The notes beneath the pieces were generated by a model. The model saw only the letters and a program-made list of their open reading frames with translations, was not told the origin of the DNA and ran no database searches. Position numbers and translations under genes: made by a program. A stretch of 64,000 nucleotides of DNA from Alitiscatomonas aceti (GTDB lineage Bacteria > Bacillota > Clostridia > Lachnospirales > Lachnospiraceae), in NCBI RefSeq assembly GCF_025567195.1, contig NZ_JAOQJF010000016.1, forward strand, positions 5,979 to 69,978. Reading direction: 5' to 3'. Numbering within the stretch: the stretch's first letter is position 1; the number at the start of each line of letters is the position of its first letter. Positions 17,013 through 26,366 of the stretch are shown here, piece by piece.

Positions 17013-17867
17013 ATGAATCAATGGCTGAACAAGATGGAACGGAAGCTGGGGCGGTATGCGATCCCCAATCTGATGAATTATGTGGTGATCCTCTACGCCG
17101 TGGGAGCATTGGTCTGCTGGCGGGCCCCGGAGCTTTACTTTGAGTATCTGATGCTGGACGCCAGGGCGATCCTCCACGGCCAGATCTGGCGGATCGTGAC
17201 CTTCCTTATGTGGCCCCTGTCGGGCGACCTGTTTTTAAACGTGCTGGTCATTTACTGTTATTATAACCTGGGCCGGACCCTGGAGGCCGTGTGGGGCTCC
17301 TTCCGGTTCAACGTATACTTTTTTATGGGGATCATCGGCCATGTGCTGGCGGCCATCCTTATTTATGCGCTCACCGGCAGGATCTACCCGCTGACGGCAG
17401 AATATCTGAATTTTTCCTTATTCTTTGCCTATGCGGCCACGTTCCCGGACGCCCAGTTCTTACTGTTTTTTGTGATCCCCATTAAGGCCAAATGGCTGGC
17501 TCTGTTTGACGGGGCTTACTTCCTTTACGGAATGATCTTTGGCGGAATGGCATCCCGGATCGCCATCGTCATGTCCTTATTGAATTTTATCCTGTATTTT
17601 GTCATGTCCAGAAGCGGGAGATACAACCCGAAGGAAATAAAGAGAAAACAGCAGTTCAGATCCCAGGTCACCCAGACGGTCAGGGAAGCGAAGCAGAATG
17701 GCCGTCACCGCTGTGCCGTCTGCGGCCGCACGGATCTGGACGATCCCGAGCTGGTATTCCGCTTCTGCTCAAAATGTGAGGGGGATTACGAATACTGCCA
17801 GGACCATCTCTACACCCATAAGCATGTGACAAAGGGCGGAATGGATCCGCGGCAGAAGACATCATAG
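17013..17867 (+). CDS. Rhomboid-fold membrane protein with C-terminal zinc-ribbon-like tail
   Basis: A 284-residue protein. Residues about 15-205 form five to six membrane segments in rhomboid order: LHGQIWRIVTFLMWP resembles the early W-R-x-T-x-x-F segment, and FPDAQFLLFFVIPIKAKWLA resembles the loop after TM4. The catalytic GxSG motif is not evident; the place reads YLNFSLFFAY, so proteolysis is doubtful (Derlin-like or pseudoprotease). Residues about 232-265 carry CAVCGRTDLDD and FCSKCEGDYEYC, a likely zinc ribbon in the cytoplasm. It is the first gene of an operon, 16 bp before pyk. Fold assignment is good; function is unknown. Confidence 0.75.
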   Translation: MNQWLNKMERKLGRYAIPNLMNYVVILYAVGALVCWRAPELYFEYLMLDARAILHGQIWRIVTFLMWPLSGDLFLNVLVIYCYYNLGRTLEAVWGSFRFNVYFFMGIIGHVLAAILIYALTGRIYPLTAEYLNFSLFFAYAATFPDAQFLLFFVIPIKAKWLALFDGAYFLYGMIFGGMASRIAIVMSLLNFILYFVMSRSGRYNPKEIKRKQQFRSQVTQTVREAKQNGRHRCAVCGRTDLDDPELVFRFCSKCEGDYEYCQDHLYTHKHVTKGGMDPRQKTS

Positions 17868-17883
17868 GAGGCAAAGCACCAGA

Positions 17884-19320
17884 ATGAAAAAAACAAAGAT
17901 CATTTGTACCATGGGACCGAACAGCGATGACCGGGAGGTCATGAAACAGTTGGTGTTAAATGGAATGGACGTGGCACGGTTCAATTTTTCCCACGGAAAC
18001 CATGAGGAGCACAAAAAAAGATATCTCCAGCTCCGTCAGGTGGCGGAGGAAACAGGGATCCCGGTGGCGGCGCTGCTGGACACCAAGGGCCCGGAGATCC
18101 GTACTGGCATTTTGAAGGACGGAAAGAAGATCACCTTAAAGGAAGGCCAGGAATTTACCCTTACCACAGAAGAGGTCGTGGGGGATGAGACCATGGTCCA
18201 TATCAATTACGACGGCCTGAACGGAGATGTGAAGGTGGGAGACCGGATCCTCATTGACGACGGCCTGATCGAGCTGCATGTGAGGGAGGTCCAGGGTCCC
18301 AGGATCGTCTGTCTGGTAGTAAACGGCGGCGAGCTGGGCGAGAGAAAAGGTGTCAACGTGCCAGGCGTAAAGATCAAGCTTCCGGCCCTGACAGAAAAAG
18401 ACAAGGATGATATCCGTTTTGGGATGGAGATGGGCTTTGATTATATTGCCGCCTCCTTTATCCGCTCGGCGGACGCCATCCGGGAGATCCGGGAGATCCT
18501 GGCCGAGGGCGGCTCCTCCATGGGCATCATCGCCAAGATCGAAAATGAGGAAGGGCTGGAAAATCTGGATGATATCATTGAAGAGAGCGACGGCATCATG
18601 GTGGCCCGGGGCGACCTGGGCGTGGAGATCCCGCCGGAGAAGCTGCCCCATCTCCAGAAAATGATGATCGAAAAGTGCAGTGAGGCATGCAAGGTGGTCA
18701 TCACAGCCACCCAGATGCTGGATTCTATGATCCGGAATCCCCGTCCAACCCGTGCGGAGGTGACAGACGTGGCCAACGCAGTCTACGACGGCACCGATGT
18801 GGTAATGCTTTCCGGTGAGACCGCCAACGGGAAATATCCGGTGGAGGCTTTGAAGATGATGGTCCACATCGTAGAGGAGACGGAGTCCCACCTGGACGAT
18901 TCCTTCTATAAAAGGAGACGGGTATCTGACGACAACAGCCACAGCATTTCCAATGCGGTCTGCTATTCCTCCGTATCCACGGCCCGGGCTCTGGGGGCGA
19001 AGGTCATCATTGCTCCCAGCATCAGCGGCTACACGGCCCGGATGCTTTCCAAGTGGCATCCGGCAACGATGGTGGCGGGCATGTCCCCCAGCATTGATAC
19101 AGTCCGCAGAATGCAGCTTTATTGGGGCGTACATCCGTTCCAGGCAAAGAGAGCAGAGTCCACGGATACCCTGATCATGAATTCCATTGACGCCTTAAAG
19201 GCAGAGGGACTTGTGAAGGAGGGTGACCTGGCGGTGGTAACTGCCGGAGTCGTGAGCCATTCCCGCAGACATGAACCGGCCACATCCACCAATATCATGC
19301 GGGTCGTAACCGTAGACTGA
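17884..19320 (+). CDS. pyk: Pyruvate kinase
   Basis: A 478-residue cytoplasmic enzyme that makes ATP and pyruvate from phosphoenolpyruvate and ADP, the last step of glycolysis. Motifs: KIICTMGP and ARFNFSHG at the N-terminus, LDTKGPEIRTG, the active-site KIENEEGLENL, MVARGDLGVEIP, and TQMLDSM followed by PRPTRAEVTDVANAV. The length is that of the classic enzyme without the extra C-terminal PEP-utilising domain found in Bacillus. AGGAGG precedes ATG 17884. It lies in an operon with the rhomboid-like gene and lysA. Confidence 0.97.
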   Translation: MKKTKIICTMGPNSDDREVMKQLVLNGMDVARFNFSHGNHEEHKKRYLQLRQVAEETGIPVAALLDTKGPEIRTGILKDGKKITLKEGQEFTLTTEEVVGDETMVHINYDGLNGDVKVGDRILIDDGLIELHVREVQGPRIVCLVVNGGELGERKGVNVPGVKIKLPALTEKDKDDIRFGMEMGFDYIAASFIRSADAIREIREILAEGGSSMGIIAKIENEEGLENLDDIIEESDGIMVARGDLGVEIPPEKLPHLQKMMIEKCSEACKVVITATQMLDSMIRNPRPTRAEVTDVANAVYDGTDVVMLSGETANGKYPVEALKMMVHIVEETESHLDDSFYKRRRVSDDNSHSISNAVCYSSVSTARALGAKVIIAPSISGYTARMLSKWHPATMVAGMSPSIDTVRRMQLYWGVHPFQAKRAESTDTLIMNSIDALKAEGLVKEGDLAVVTAGVVSHSRRHEPATSTNIMRVVTVD

Positions 19321-19362
19321 TCCAGAGGGGGCGGTCTGCCATAAACAAAGGAGTATATTGAT

Positions 19363-20631
19363 ATGGAAAAGAAACCATTTGCGACCAGGGAAAAGCTGGA
19401 AGAGATCGCAAAAGAATATCCCACGCCCTTTCATCTTTACGATGAAAAGGGGATCCGGGAAAACGCCAGGGCTCTTAAGGAGGCATTTTCCTGGAATCCG
19501 GGCTTTAAAGAATATTTTGCCGTAAAGGCCACACCGAACCCGTTTATTTTAAAGATCCTTCAGGACATGGGCTGCGGCACCGACTGCTCTTCCGAGACAG
19601 AGCTGATGCTGTCGAAGGCCTGTGGCTTTACGGGCCACGACATCATGTTTTCCTCCAATGATACGCCGCCGGAGGAATTTAAAATGGCGGATGAGCTGGG
19701 GGCCATCATCAATCTGGACGATTTTACCCATATCGCCTGTGTGGAAAAGGTCCTGGATACGTTTCCGGAGACCATGAGCTGCCGGTTTAATCCCGGCGGC
19801 CTGTTCCGGATCTCCAACGATATCATGGACAATCCGGGAGATTCCAAGTATGGAATGACAGAGGAGCAGCTGACGGAGGCCTTCCGGATCTTAAAGGATA
19901 AGGGAGTAAAGCACTTCGGGATCCATGCGTTCCTGGCCAGCAATACCGTTACCAACGAATATTATCCGCTTCTGGCTAAGATCCTGTTTGAACTGGCAGT
20001 CCGTGTGAAAAACGCCGCAGGCGTCCACATTGCCTTTATCAATCTTTCCGGCGGCATTGGCATTCCATACCGCCCGGACCAGGAGCCCAACGATATCCGC
20101 GTCATCGGAGACGGGGTGAGAAAGGTTTACGAGGAGGTTCTGGTCCCGGCCGGCATGGGAGACGTGGCTATTTTCACAGAGCTGGGCCGCTTTATGCTGG
20201 GGCCCTACGGAGCCTTAGTGACCCGGGCCATCCACGAAAAGCATACCTATAAGGAATATATCGGCGTGGACGCCTGTGCGGTGAACCTGATGCGCCCGGC
20301 CATGTACGGCGCTTACCACCATATTACGGTCATGGGAAAGGAGAACGCCCCCTGCGACCATAAGTATGATGTGACCGGCTCCCTCTGCGAGAACAACGAT
20401 AAGTTTGCGGTGGACCGGATGCTGCCAGAGATCCAGATGGGAGATCTCCTGTTCATCCACGACACCGGAGCCCACGGCTTTTCCATGGGGTATAATTATA
20501 ATGGAAAGCTTAGGAGCGCAGAGCTTCTTTTACAGGAGGACGGAAGCGTCCGCATGATCCGCCGCGCGGAGACACCAAAGGATTACTTTGCAACCTTTGA
20601 TTTCTGCGGGTTATTAAAGGATGTGGAGTAG
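19363..20631 (+). CDS. lysA: Diaminopimelate decarboxylase
   Basis: A 422-residue PLP enzyme of fold type III that decarboxylates meso-diaminopimelate to L-lysine. The PLP lysine lies in YFAVKATPNP near residue 52. GGIGIPY is the phosphate-binding glycine loop, and VDACAVNLMRPAMYGAYH and HDTGAHGFSMGYNYNG form the substrate side. Related decarboxylases for arginine, ornithine or carboxynorspermidine share the fold, so the precise substrate carries some doubt. It is preceded by AAAGGAG and starts 42 bp after pyk. Two hairpins follow. Confidence 0.85.
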   Translation: MEKKPFATREKLEEIAKEYPTPFHLYDEKGIRENARALKEAFSWNPGFKEYFAVKATPNPFILKILQDMGCGTDCSSETELMLSKACGFTGHDIMFSSNDTPPEEFKMADELGAIINLDDFTHIACVEKVLDTFPETMSCRFNPGGLFRISNDIMDNPGDSKYGMTEEQLTEAFRILKDKGVKHFGIHAFLASNTVTNEYYPLLAKILFELAVRVKNAAGVHIAFINLSGGIGIPYRPDQEPNDIRVIGDGVRKVYEEVLVPAGMGDVAIFTELGRFMLGPYGALVTRAIHEKHTYKEYIGVDACAVNLMRPAMYGAYHHITVMGKENAPCDHKYDVTGSLCENNDKFAVDRMLPEIQMGDLLFIHDTGAHGFSMGYNYNGKLRSAELLLQEDGSVRMIRRAETPKDYFATFDFCGLLKDVE

Positions 20632-20655
20632 TTTAAGAGGATAGAGACAAAAGAG

Positions 20656-20730
20656 AGCCCCGGCTGCCGTTTTCGGCTGCCGGGGCTTAGACATGAGAAA
20701 ACCCCGCTTGTATCGCAGCGGGGATTTGTC
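20656..20730 (+). terminator. Tandem hairpins after lysA
   Basis: AGCCCCGGC...GCCGGGGCT (20656-20687) and CCCCGC...GCGGGG (20702-20723, followed by ATTTGTCATTT). The T-runs are poor, so they may act as terminators or as 3'-end stabilisers. The following 170 bp to the subtilase gene are A/T-rich with no clear promoter. Confidence 0.55.
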
Positions 20731-20898
20731 ATTTAGGATTTCGATTTCAAAAAGGTTTTTAGGATAAAGGATTTAAAATTTGTATCGTGCATTTCTTATG
20801 GTTAAAGTATAGCACGTTATGCTGGAAAATGATTGTATATTCTTTGAATGGATTATGAAGATTTTCTTAAGATTTGAAATGTCTGGAAAAAACGCCGG

Positions 20899-21849
20899 AT
20901 GGGCAAAACGCTTTCCCTGGAATATCCTATTTATAAAAGGACTCCGAGGAAATCATATGTGAATCGTGTAAAGGAACAGATCCGCTGCCGGGACGCCTAT
21001 ACCCTGGGGCTTACGGGGAGGGGCGTCTGCGTGGCGGTGCTGGATACAGGGGCATATCCCCACAGGGATTTTGAGGACCGGATCTCGGGCTTTGCGGATG
21101 TGGTGAACCACCGGCCCGGTCCCTATGACGACTGCGGCCATGGGACCCATATCTGCGGGATCATCGGGGGCAGCGGGGCCGTTTCCGACGGAAGGTATCA
21201 GGGCATGGCCCCAGGCTGTACCCTGGCGGCTGTCAAGGTCCTGGACCGGAAGGGGAACGGCTCTGCCGCCGACGTTCTGGCCGGGATCGGCTGGATCCTG
21301 GACCGGAAGGACCGGCTGGGGATCCGGATCGTGAATATTTCCGTGGGCTCCTATGGAAAGAGGGGGATGAGCGAGGATTCGGCTCTGGTAAAAGGCGTCA
21401 ACCGGGCCTGGGATGCCGGGCTTGTGGTGGTGGTGGCCGCCGGGAATAACGGCCCGGCTCCCTTAAGCGTCACCACGCCTGGGATCAGCCGGAAGGTGAT
21501 CACTGTGGGCTGCTCCGACGACCACATGGAGGTGCTGGTGGGAAAGAACCGGATGGTGGATTATTCCGGCCGCGGTCCCACCCTGGCGGCGGTCTGCAAG
21601 CCGGACCTGGTGGCTCCGGGCTGCAGCGTAGCCAGCTGCGCCAGTCTGAGGGATAAGTACACCATAAAAAGCGGGACCTCCATGAGCACCCCCATCGTTT
21701 CCGGGGCCATTGCCCTTCTTCTGGAAAAATACCCGGACATGACCAACCGGGACGTAAAGCTGAGGCTGATGGAAACATGCCGGGACATGGGCCTTCCAAA
21801 AAACCAGCAGGGCTGGGGGCTCCTGGACGTGGAACGGCTTTTGAGATAG
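20899..21849 (+). CDS. S8 family serine protease (subtilase), intracellular type
   Basis: A 316-residue protease with all catalytic blocks: Asp in VAVLDTGAYP (near 51), His in CGHGTHICG (near 85), the oxyanion Asn in VAAGNNGPAP (near 182) and Ser in SGTSMSTP (near 255). No signal peptide or long propeptide is seen, so it resembles the intracellular AprX-like subtilases. ATG 20899 has no good SD, hence translation may be weak or the start slightly different. It is flanked by terminator-like hairpins and the phosphate module and is probably monocistronic. Confidence 0.9.
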   Translation: MGKTLSLEYPIYKRTPRKSYVNRVKEQIRCRDAYTLGLTGRGVCVAVLDTGAYPHRDFEDRISGFADVVNHRPGPYDDCGHGTHICGIIGGSGAVSDGRYQGMAPGCTLAAVKVLDRKGNGSAADVLAGIGWILDRKDRLGIRIVNISVGSYGKRGMSEDSALVKGVNRAWDAGLVVVVAAGNNGPAPLSVTTPGISRKVITVGCSDDHMEVLVGKNRMVDYSGRGPTLAAVCKPDLVAPGCSVASCASLRDKYTIKSGTSMSTPIVSGAIALLLEKYPDMTNRDVKLRLMETCRDMGLPKNQQGWGLLDVERLLR

Positions 21850-22049
21850 AACATCCGGACGCTGCAAAGGAAATGGAGTCCCAGGCGGCTTTTTCTGCGG
21901 CGTTCCATAAAATATGGGCGGGGGCTGCTTCGGCAGTCCCCGTTTCTTTTGGGTATTCTGCTGTGTTTTTTGTGGAAAACCACAAAAAAGCCGTGCGTTT
22001 CCGGGAAAAGTGGAAAAGGGGTTGCAAATAAGCGGGAAACATGCGAAAA

Positions 22050-22088
22050 TTTACATGGATTTTACATAGGCGCGGCGGATATTTTACA
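22050..22088 (+). promoter_or_regulatory. Pho box: three TTTACA repeats on one helical face
   Basis: TTTACA occurs at 22050, 22061 and 22083, that is at 11- and 22-bp intervals. Direct TT(A/T)ACA repeats with about 11-bp period are the binding pattern of PhoP/PhoB in Firmicutes. They end about 20 bp before a possible -10 (GATATG, 22110-22115) and 71 bp before the Na/Pi symporter start. PhoB/PhoR-type genes lie downstream. Confidence 0.75.
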
Positions 22089-22158
22089 TACTGATGATAT
22101 CCTGTCCATGATATGTAGAAAATAATCGCATGACTATGTGTATTTTACGGAGGAAGGT

Positions 22159-23940
22159 ATGGATTTTTTTGGACTTTTATCAATGATCGGAGGTCTGGCG
22201 CTGTTCCTGTACGGAATGGATACCATGGGCCAGGGACTTGAGAAGCTGTCCGGCGGCCGCCTGGAGCGGATCCTGGAAAAGCTCACATCCAACCCCATTA
22301 AGGCAGTACTTCTGGGCGCCGGCGTTACGGCTGTGATCCAGTCGTCTTCAGCCACTACTGTTATGGTCGTCGGCTTTGTAAACTCTGGAATTATGAAGCT
22401 GACCCAGGCTGTGGGCATCATCATGGGAGCCAACATCGGTACTACCGTGACGTCCTGGCTCTTAAGCCTTACGGGAATCGAAAGCGGGAACTTTTTTGTA
22501 CAGCTGTTAAAGCCGTCGTCCTTCTCCCCGGTTCTGGCACTGATCGGCATGATCTTCATCATGTTCACGAAAAATGAGAAGAAAAAGAACCTGGGAACCA
22601 TTATGATCGGCTTTGCCATTCTGATGTTTGGTATGGAGACCATGAGCGACGCGGTGAAGCCCCTGGCGGATGTGCCGGAATTCACCGGGCTCCTGACAAT
22701 GTTCTCCAACCCGATCCTGGGAATGATCGCAGGAGCGGTCCTTACTGCCATCATCCAGAGCTCTTCTGCATCCGTCGGTATCCTGCAGGCCCTCTGCGCC
22801 ACTGGAGCCGTAAGCTTTGGAAGCGCCATTCCCATCATCATGGGACAGAATATCGGTACCTGTGTGACTGCCATGATCTCTGGTATCGGAGCCAGCAAGA
22901 ACGCAAGACGGGCTGCACTGGTACACCTGTATTTCAACATCATCGGAACGGCTGTGTTTATGATCGTATTCTACACGGTCAACGGCTTTATACACTTTGA
23001 TTTCCTGGACGGAGCGGCCAGTGCCATGGGCATCGCTGTGGTCCACAGCGCCTTTAACGTGGCATCCACGATCCTGCTTCTGCCATTTTCCAAGGTGCTT
23101 GTGAAGTTAGCAACCTTAACGATCCCGGACGAGCAGGAAAAGGAGCTGGCGGCAGGCATCGCCGCCGGGGAAGAGGAGTTCCGCCTTCTGGATCCCCGTT
23201 TCCTGGAGACTCCCGGCTATGCCGTAGAGCAGTGCCGTCTTGTGACCACCCATATGGCCCAGACTGCCAGGGAGGGCTTTTTAAAGGCCATGGAGCTCCT
23301 GGATTCCTATGACCAGGAAAAGGCCGACCAGGTGGCTGCCATCGAGGACCTGGTGGATAAGTACGAGGACCATCTGGGGACCTATATGGTAAAGGTGGGA
23401 AGCCAGCAGCTTTCCAAGAACGACAGCCATACGGTCTCCCTGCTCCTTCACTGCATCGGAGACTTTGAGAGGATCTCCGACCATGCCATGAACTTAATGA
23501 CAGCGGCCAAGGAGATGCACGATAAAAATATGGAATTCTCCAAAAAGGCAGAGGAGGAATTAAAGGTATTTTTAAATGCCGTTACAGAGATCCTGGATCT
23601 TTCTATTACGGCCTTCGAGAACAACGATGTAAAGAAGGCTTCCCTGGTGGAGCCGCTTGAGGAGGTCATCGACGATCTGAACACCTGTGTGAAGGCCAAC
23701 CACATCAAGCGTCTCCAGAAGGGAAAATGTACCATCGAGCAGGGCTTCGTTCTGTTGGATATCTCCACCAACTTAGAGCGTGTGTCCGACCACTGCTCCA
23801 ATATCGCCATCAGTGTCATTGAGATCGACCGGGATGGCTTTGATGCCCACGGTTATCTGGAAAACTTAAAGCGGGACGACGATCCCCGGTTCCAGGGAAT
23901 GGTGGAAAGTTACAGAAAGAAATATACGCTTCCGGCGTAA
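22159..23940 (+). CDS. Na+/phosphate symporter family protein with PhoU-like domain
   Basis: A 593-residue membrane protein of the NptA/Na-Pi cotransporter family. Residues about 1-310 hold two inverted membrane repeats, each with the QSSS motif (VIQSSSATT near 62, IIQSSSASVG near 200). Residues about 340-590 are a cytoplasmic, helical PhoU-like domain (DHAMNLMTAAKEMHD). It imports phosphate with Na+. The start is ATG 22159 behind GGAGG; a GTG at 22138 without SD is rejected. Pho-box repeats upstream and PhoB/PhoR-type genes downstream show it is part of the phosphate-starvation response. Confidence 0.92.
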   Translation: MDFFGLLSMIGGLALFLYGMDTMGQGLEKLSGGRLERILEKLTSNPIKAVLLGAGVTAVIQSSSATTVMVVGFVNSGIMKLTQAVGIIMGANIGTTVTSWLLSLTGIESGNFFVQLLKPSSFSPVLALIGMIFIMFTKNEKKKNLGTIMIGFAILMFGMETMSDAVKPLADVPEFTGLLTMFSNPILGMIAGAVLTAIIQSSSASVGILQALCATGAVSFGSAIPIIMGQNIGTCVTAMISGIGASKNARRAALVHLYFNIIGTAVFMIVFYTVNGFIHFDFLDGAASAMGIAVVHSAFNVASTILLLPFSKVLVKLATLTIPDEQEKELAAGIAAGEEEFRLLDPRFLETPGYAVEQCRLVTTHMAQTAREGFLKAMELLDSYDQEKADQVAAIEDLVDKYEDHLGTYMVKVGSQQLSKNDSHTVSLLLHCIGDFERISDHAMNLMTAAKEMHDKNMEFSKKAEEELKVFLNAVTEILDLSITAFENNDVKKASLVEPLEEVIDDLNTCVKANHIKRLQKGKCTIEQGFVLLDISTNLERVSDHCSNIAISVIEIDRDGFDAHGYLENLKRDDDPRFQGMVESYRKKYTLPA

Positions 23941-24012
23941 AAGAGAAAGCCGCCTATGCAGTTTCTGCCAGGCGGCGGATCTTTATCCGGAAAGGACAGG
24001 AGGAGAGCGGAT

Positions 24013-24678
24013 ATGGCGCTGATCTATGCAGTGGAAGATGATAAGAATATTCTGGAGATCGAGATGTTTGCCTTAAAAAACAGCGGCTACCAGGTGGACG
24101 GCTTTGAATGTGCCCGCGATTTTTATAAGAAGCTGGATGAGCGGCAGCCAGATCTGGTCCTTCTGGATATCATGCTGCCGGACGAGGATGGCCTTGAGAT
24201 CGTCGGAAAGCTCCGGAGACGTCCCGAGACCAAGAAGCTCCCGGTGATCATGGTCACGGCCAAGACCACAGAGATCGACAAGGTCAAGGGCCTGGATGTG
24301 GGCGCCGATGATTACCTGACAAAGCCCTTCGGCGTTATGGAGCTGATCGCCAGGGTCAAGGCGGTGCTCCGCAGGACCATGGAGGAGGAGAAGTTCTTAA
24401 GTCTGGGAGATGTGTTCCTGGACGACGAAAAGCATATGGTCTATGTAAAGGACCAGCCTTGCAGCCTGACGTTCAAGGAGTATGAGCTCTTAAAGCTGCT
24501 GCTCCACAATGCCGGAATCGTGGTGACCCGGGAGATCATCCTGGAGCGTGTCTGGGGCATTGACTTCGAGGGAGAATCCAGGACCCTGGACATGCATATC
24601 CGGACCCTCAGGCAGAAGCTGGGGGATGCCGGGACCATGATCCGGACCGTGCGGAACGTAGGCTATATGATCGAATAG
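24013..24678 (+). CDS. PhoB/PhoP-type response regulator
   Basis: A 221-residue OmpR-family regulator. The receiver domain (residues 1-120) has the acidic pocket VEDD, the phosphoacceptor Asp in LVLLDIMLP (near 53), and the switch residues in MVTAK and DYLTKPFG. The winged-helix DNA-binding domain follows (LTFKEYELLKLLL, SRTLDMHIRTLRQKLG). ATG 24013 follows GGAGGAG; an in-frame start at 23956 is less likely. It lies 72 bp after the Na/Pi symporter and 10 bp before its kinase. The link to phosphate is from context and the Pho box. Confidence 0.88.
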   Translation: MALIYAVEDDKNILEIEMFALKNSGYQVDGFECARDFYKKLDERQPDLVLLDIMLPDEDGLEIVGKLRRRPETKKLPVIMVTAKTTEIDKVKGLDVGADDYLTKPFGVMELIARVKAVLRRTMEEEKFLSLGDVFLDDEKHMVYVKDQPCSLTFKEYELLKLLLHNAGIVVTREIILERVWGIDFEGESRTLDMHIRTLRQKLGDAGTMIRTVRNVGYMIE

Positions 24679-24688
24679 GCGGGATGAG

Positions 24689-26056
24689 ATGAAACGGAGA
24701 ATCCATATTGAGCTTCTGGTTACGTCAGGGTTAGCCATCCTCCTGACGCTGACCTTTGCCATGTTTGTGTTTTACGGGCTGTTCCGGTCCCAGATCATCC
24801 GGGATCTGGAGACCGATGCACGGGTCATGAAGAACATGGGCGTTTTTGACGATATTTCCAGGATGGCAGAGAAAAACGGCTCCATCAGCAGCGAGGACCT
24901 GCGGATCACAGTGGTGAGCCCCGGAGGAGACGTCCTGTTTGACAGCAGCGCCGATGCGGCGGTCATGGAAAACCATGAGGACCGGCCTGAGATCCGGACG
25001 GCTCTGGAAGCAGGGGAGGGAAGCGGCAGCCGGCGCTCAGAGACCATGGACAAGAACCTGTTTTATTATGCCGTCCGTATGGAAAACGGAAACGTCTTAA
25101 GGATCTCCAGGGAGGCAGACAGCTTTTTTGCGGTATTCCAGAATATGCTGCCTACGGTGCTGGAGGTGTCCCTGGTGCTGTTTGTCTTCAGTATATTTCT
25201 GTCCAATTATTTTACAAAGACCCTGGTGGGGCCCATTGAAGAAATGGCCAGGAATATTTCTGATCCCGGCCAGGAGGTGGTATACAGGGAGCTGGAGCCC
25301 TTTGTGGCCACCATCCGGCAGCAGCATGACGACATCATAAAAAGCGCCCAGATGCGCCAGGAGTTCACAGCCAACGTATCCCACGAGCTGAAGACACCGC
25401 TGACTGCCATTTCCGGGTACGCGGAGCTGATCGAGCACGGCATGGCGGATGCGGAGAATTCCAAGCGCTTCGCCGGAGAGATCCATAAAAATTCTGTACG
25501 CCTCTTATCCCTGATCAACGATATCATCCAGCTTTCCCAGCTGGACGGAGGGAAGAATCACAGCGAGTATGCGGATATTGATCTGTATAAGCTGGCGGCT
25601 GAATGTGTGGATATGCTGAAGATGAACGCCAGAAAGCAGAACGTGACCATGAAGCTCTGCGGAAAGCCATGTACGGTGTATGCGGACCGTCAGCTCATGG
25701 AGGAGCTCCTCTATAATCTGTGCGACAATGCCATCCGATATAATAACCGGGGCGGCTCTGTGACGGTCACGGTGGATGAAAAAGACGGCCATGTGTTCCT
25801 TTCCATTAGGGATACGGGGATCGGGATACCCACGGAGCACCAGGACCGGGTGTTTGAACGGTTCTACCGGGTGGATAAGAGCCGTTCCAAGGCCACTGGA
25901 GGAACGGGACTGGGTCTTGCCATTGTAAAGCATATCGTGGCCCAGCACGGCGCATCCATCTCCCTGGAGAGCCAGGCTGGGAAGGGGACGGAGATCCGGG
26001 TGGAATTTTCGGATGCCCTGAAGCAGCAGATGGAAGAACGGGCAGAGAATGCTTAA
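24689..26056 (+). CDS. PhoR-type sensor histidine kinase
   Basis: A 455-residue membrane kinase. TM1 is at residues about 10-30, an extracytoplasmic sensor of about 120 residues follows, and TM2 is near 155-175. The DHp domain has NVSHELKTPLTAISGYAE (phospho-His near 232). The ATPase domain has the N-box LLYNLCDNAIRYN and the G-boxes DTGIGIP and GGTGLGLAIVKH. It phosphorylates the adjacent response regulator. Gene order symporter-regulator-kinase supports phosphate sensing. No terminator with a clear T-run follows; CCGGG/CCCGGCTTTCTC at about 26195-26242 may serve. Confidence 0.88.
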   Translation: MKRRIHIELLVTSGLAILLTLTFAMFVFYGLFRSQIIRDLETDARVMKNMGVFDDISRMAEKNGSISSEDLRITVVSPGGDVLFDSSADAAVMENHEDRPEIRTALEAGEGSGSRRSETMDKNLFYYAVRMENGNVLRISREADSFFAVFQNMLPTVLEVSLVLFVFSIFLSNYFTKTLVGPIEEMARNISDPGQEVVYRELEPFVATIRQQHDDIIKSAQMRQEFTANVSHELKTPLTAISGYAELIEHGMADAENSKRFAGEIHKNSVRLLSLINDIIQLSQLDGGKNHSEYADIDLYKLAAECVDMLKMNARKQNVTMKLCGKPCTVYADRQLMEELLYNLCDNAIRYNNRGGSVTVTVDEKDGHVFLSIRDTGIGIPTEHQDRVFERFYRVDKSRSKATGGTGLGLAIVKHIVAQHGASISLESQAGKGTEIRVEFSDALKQQMEERAENA

Positions 26057-26296
26057 AATAAACAGGCGATGGATTTTGGGGATGCCTTCCGGGCCTCCCC
26101 TTTTCTGGTTGTATCCTTCCGGGAAAAGGCCTGGAGTGTAAAACCAGCCTCCTGTTTTTTGTGGCTTTTGCCCATTGACGGCGGTGGAAAAGCCGGGTAT
26201 GATGAAGCCAGACCAGAGATCTGAAAGGTCCCGGCTTTCTCACTCACCCGGCCTTATGTTTTCCGGCGGTTCCGCCAAAGTTTCCCGAAGAAATCA
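26057..26296. other. Intergenic region before recA
   Basis: About 240 bp with no convincing gene. It holds an AAAGCCGGG...CCCGGCTTT inverted repeat near 26193-26240 that may end the phoR transcript. Minus-strand frames here look like chance. Confidence 0.5.
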
Positions 26297-26325
26297 TTGA
26301 CTTTTTCCTGGAAGTATATTATGAT
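26297..26325 (+). promoter_or_regulatory. recA promoter
   Basis: TTGACT (26297-26302), 17-bp spacer and TATGAT (26320-26325), 42 bp before ATG 26367. The LexA box follows. Confidence 0.85.
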
Positions 26326-26337
26326 TAGGACATAACA

Positions 26338-26349
26338 GAACATTTGTTC
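26338..26349. promoter_or_regulatory. LexA/DinR operator (SOS box) of recA
   Basis: GAACATTTGTTC matches the Gram-positive LexA core GAAC-N4-GTTC exactly. It lies about 12 bp after the -10, over the transcription start region, so LexA would repress recA-recX until DNA damage. Confidence 0.9.
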
Positions 26350-26366
26350 GCATTTGGAGGATGAAT

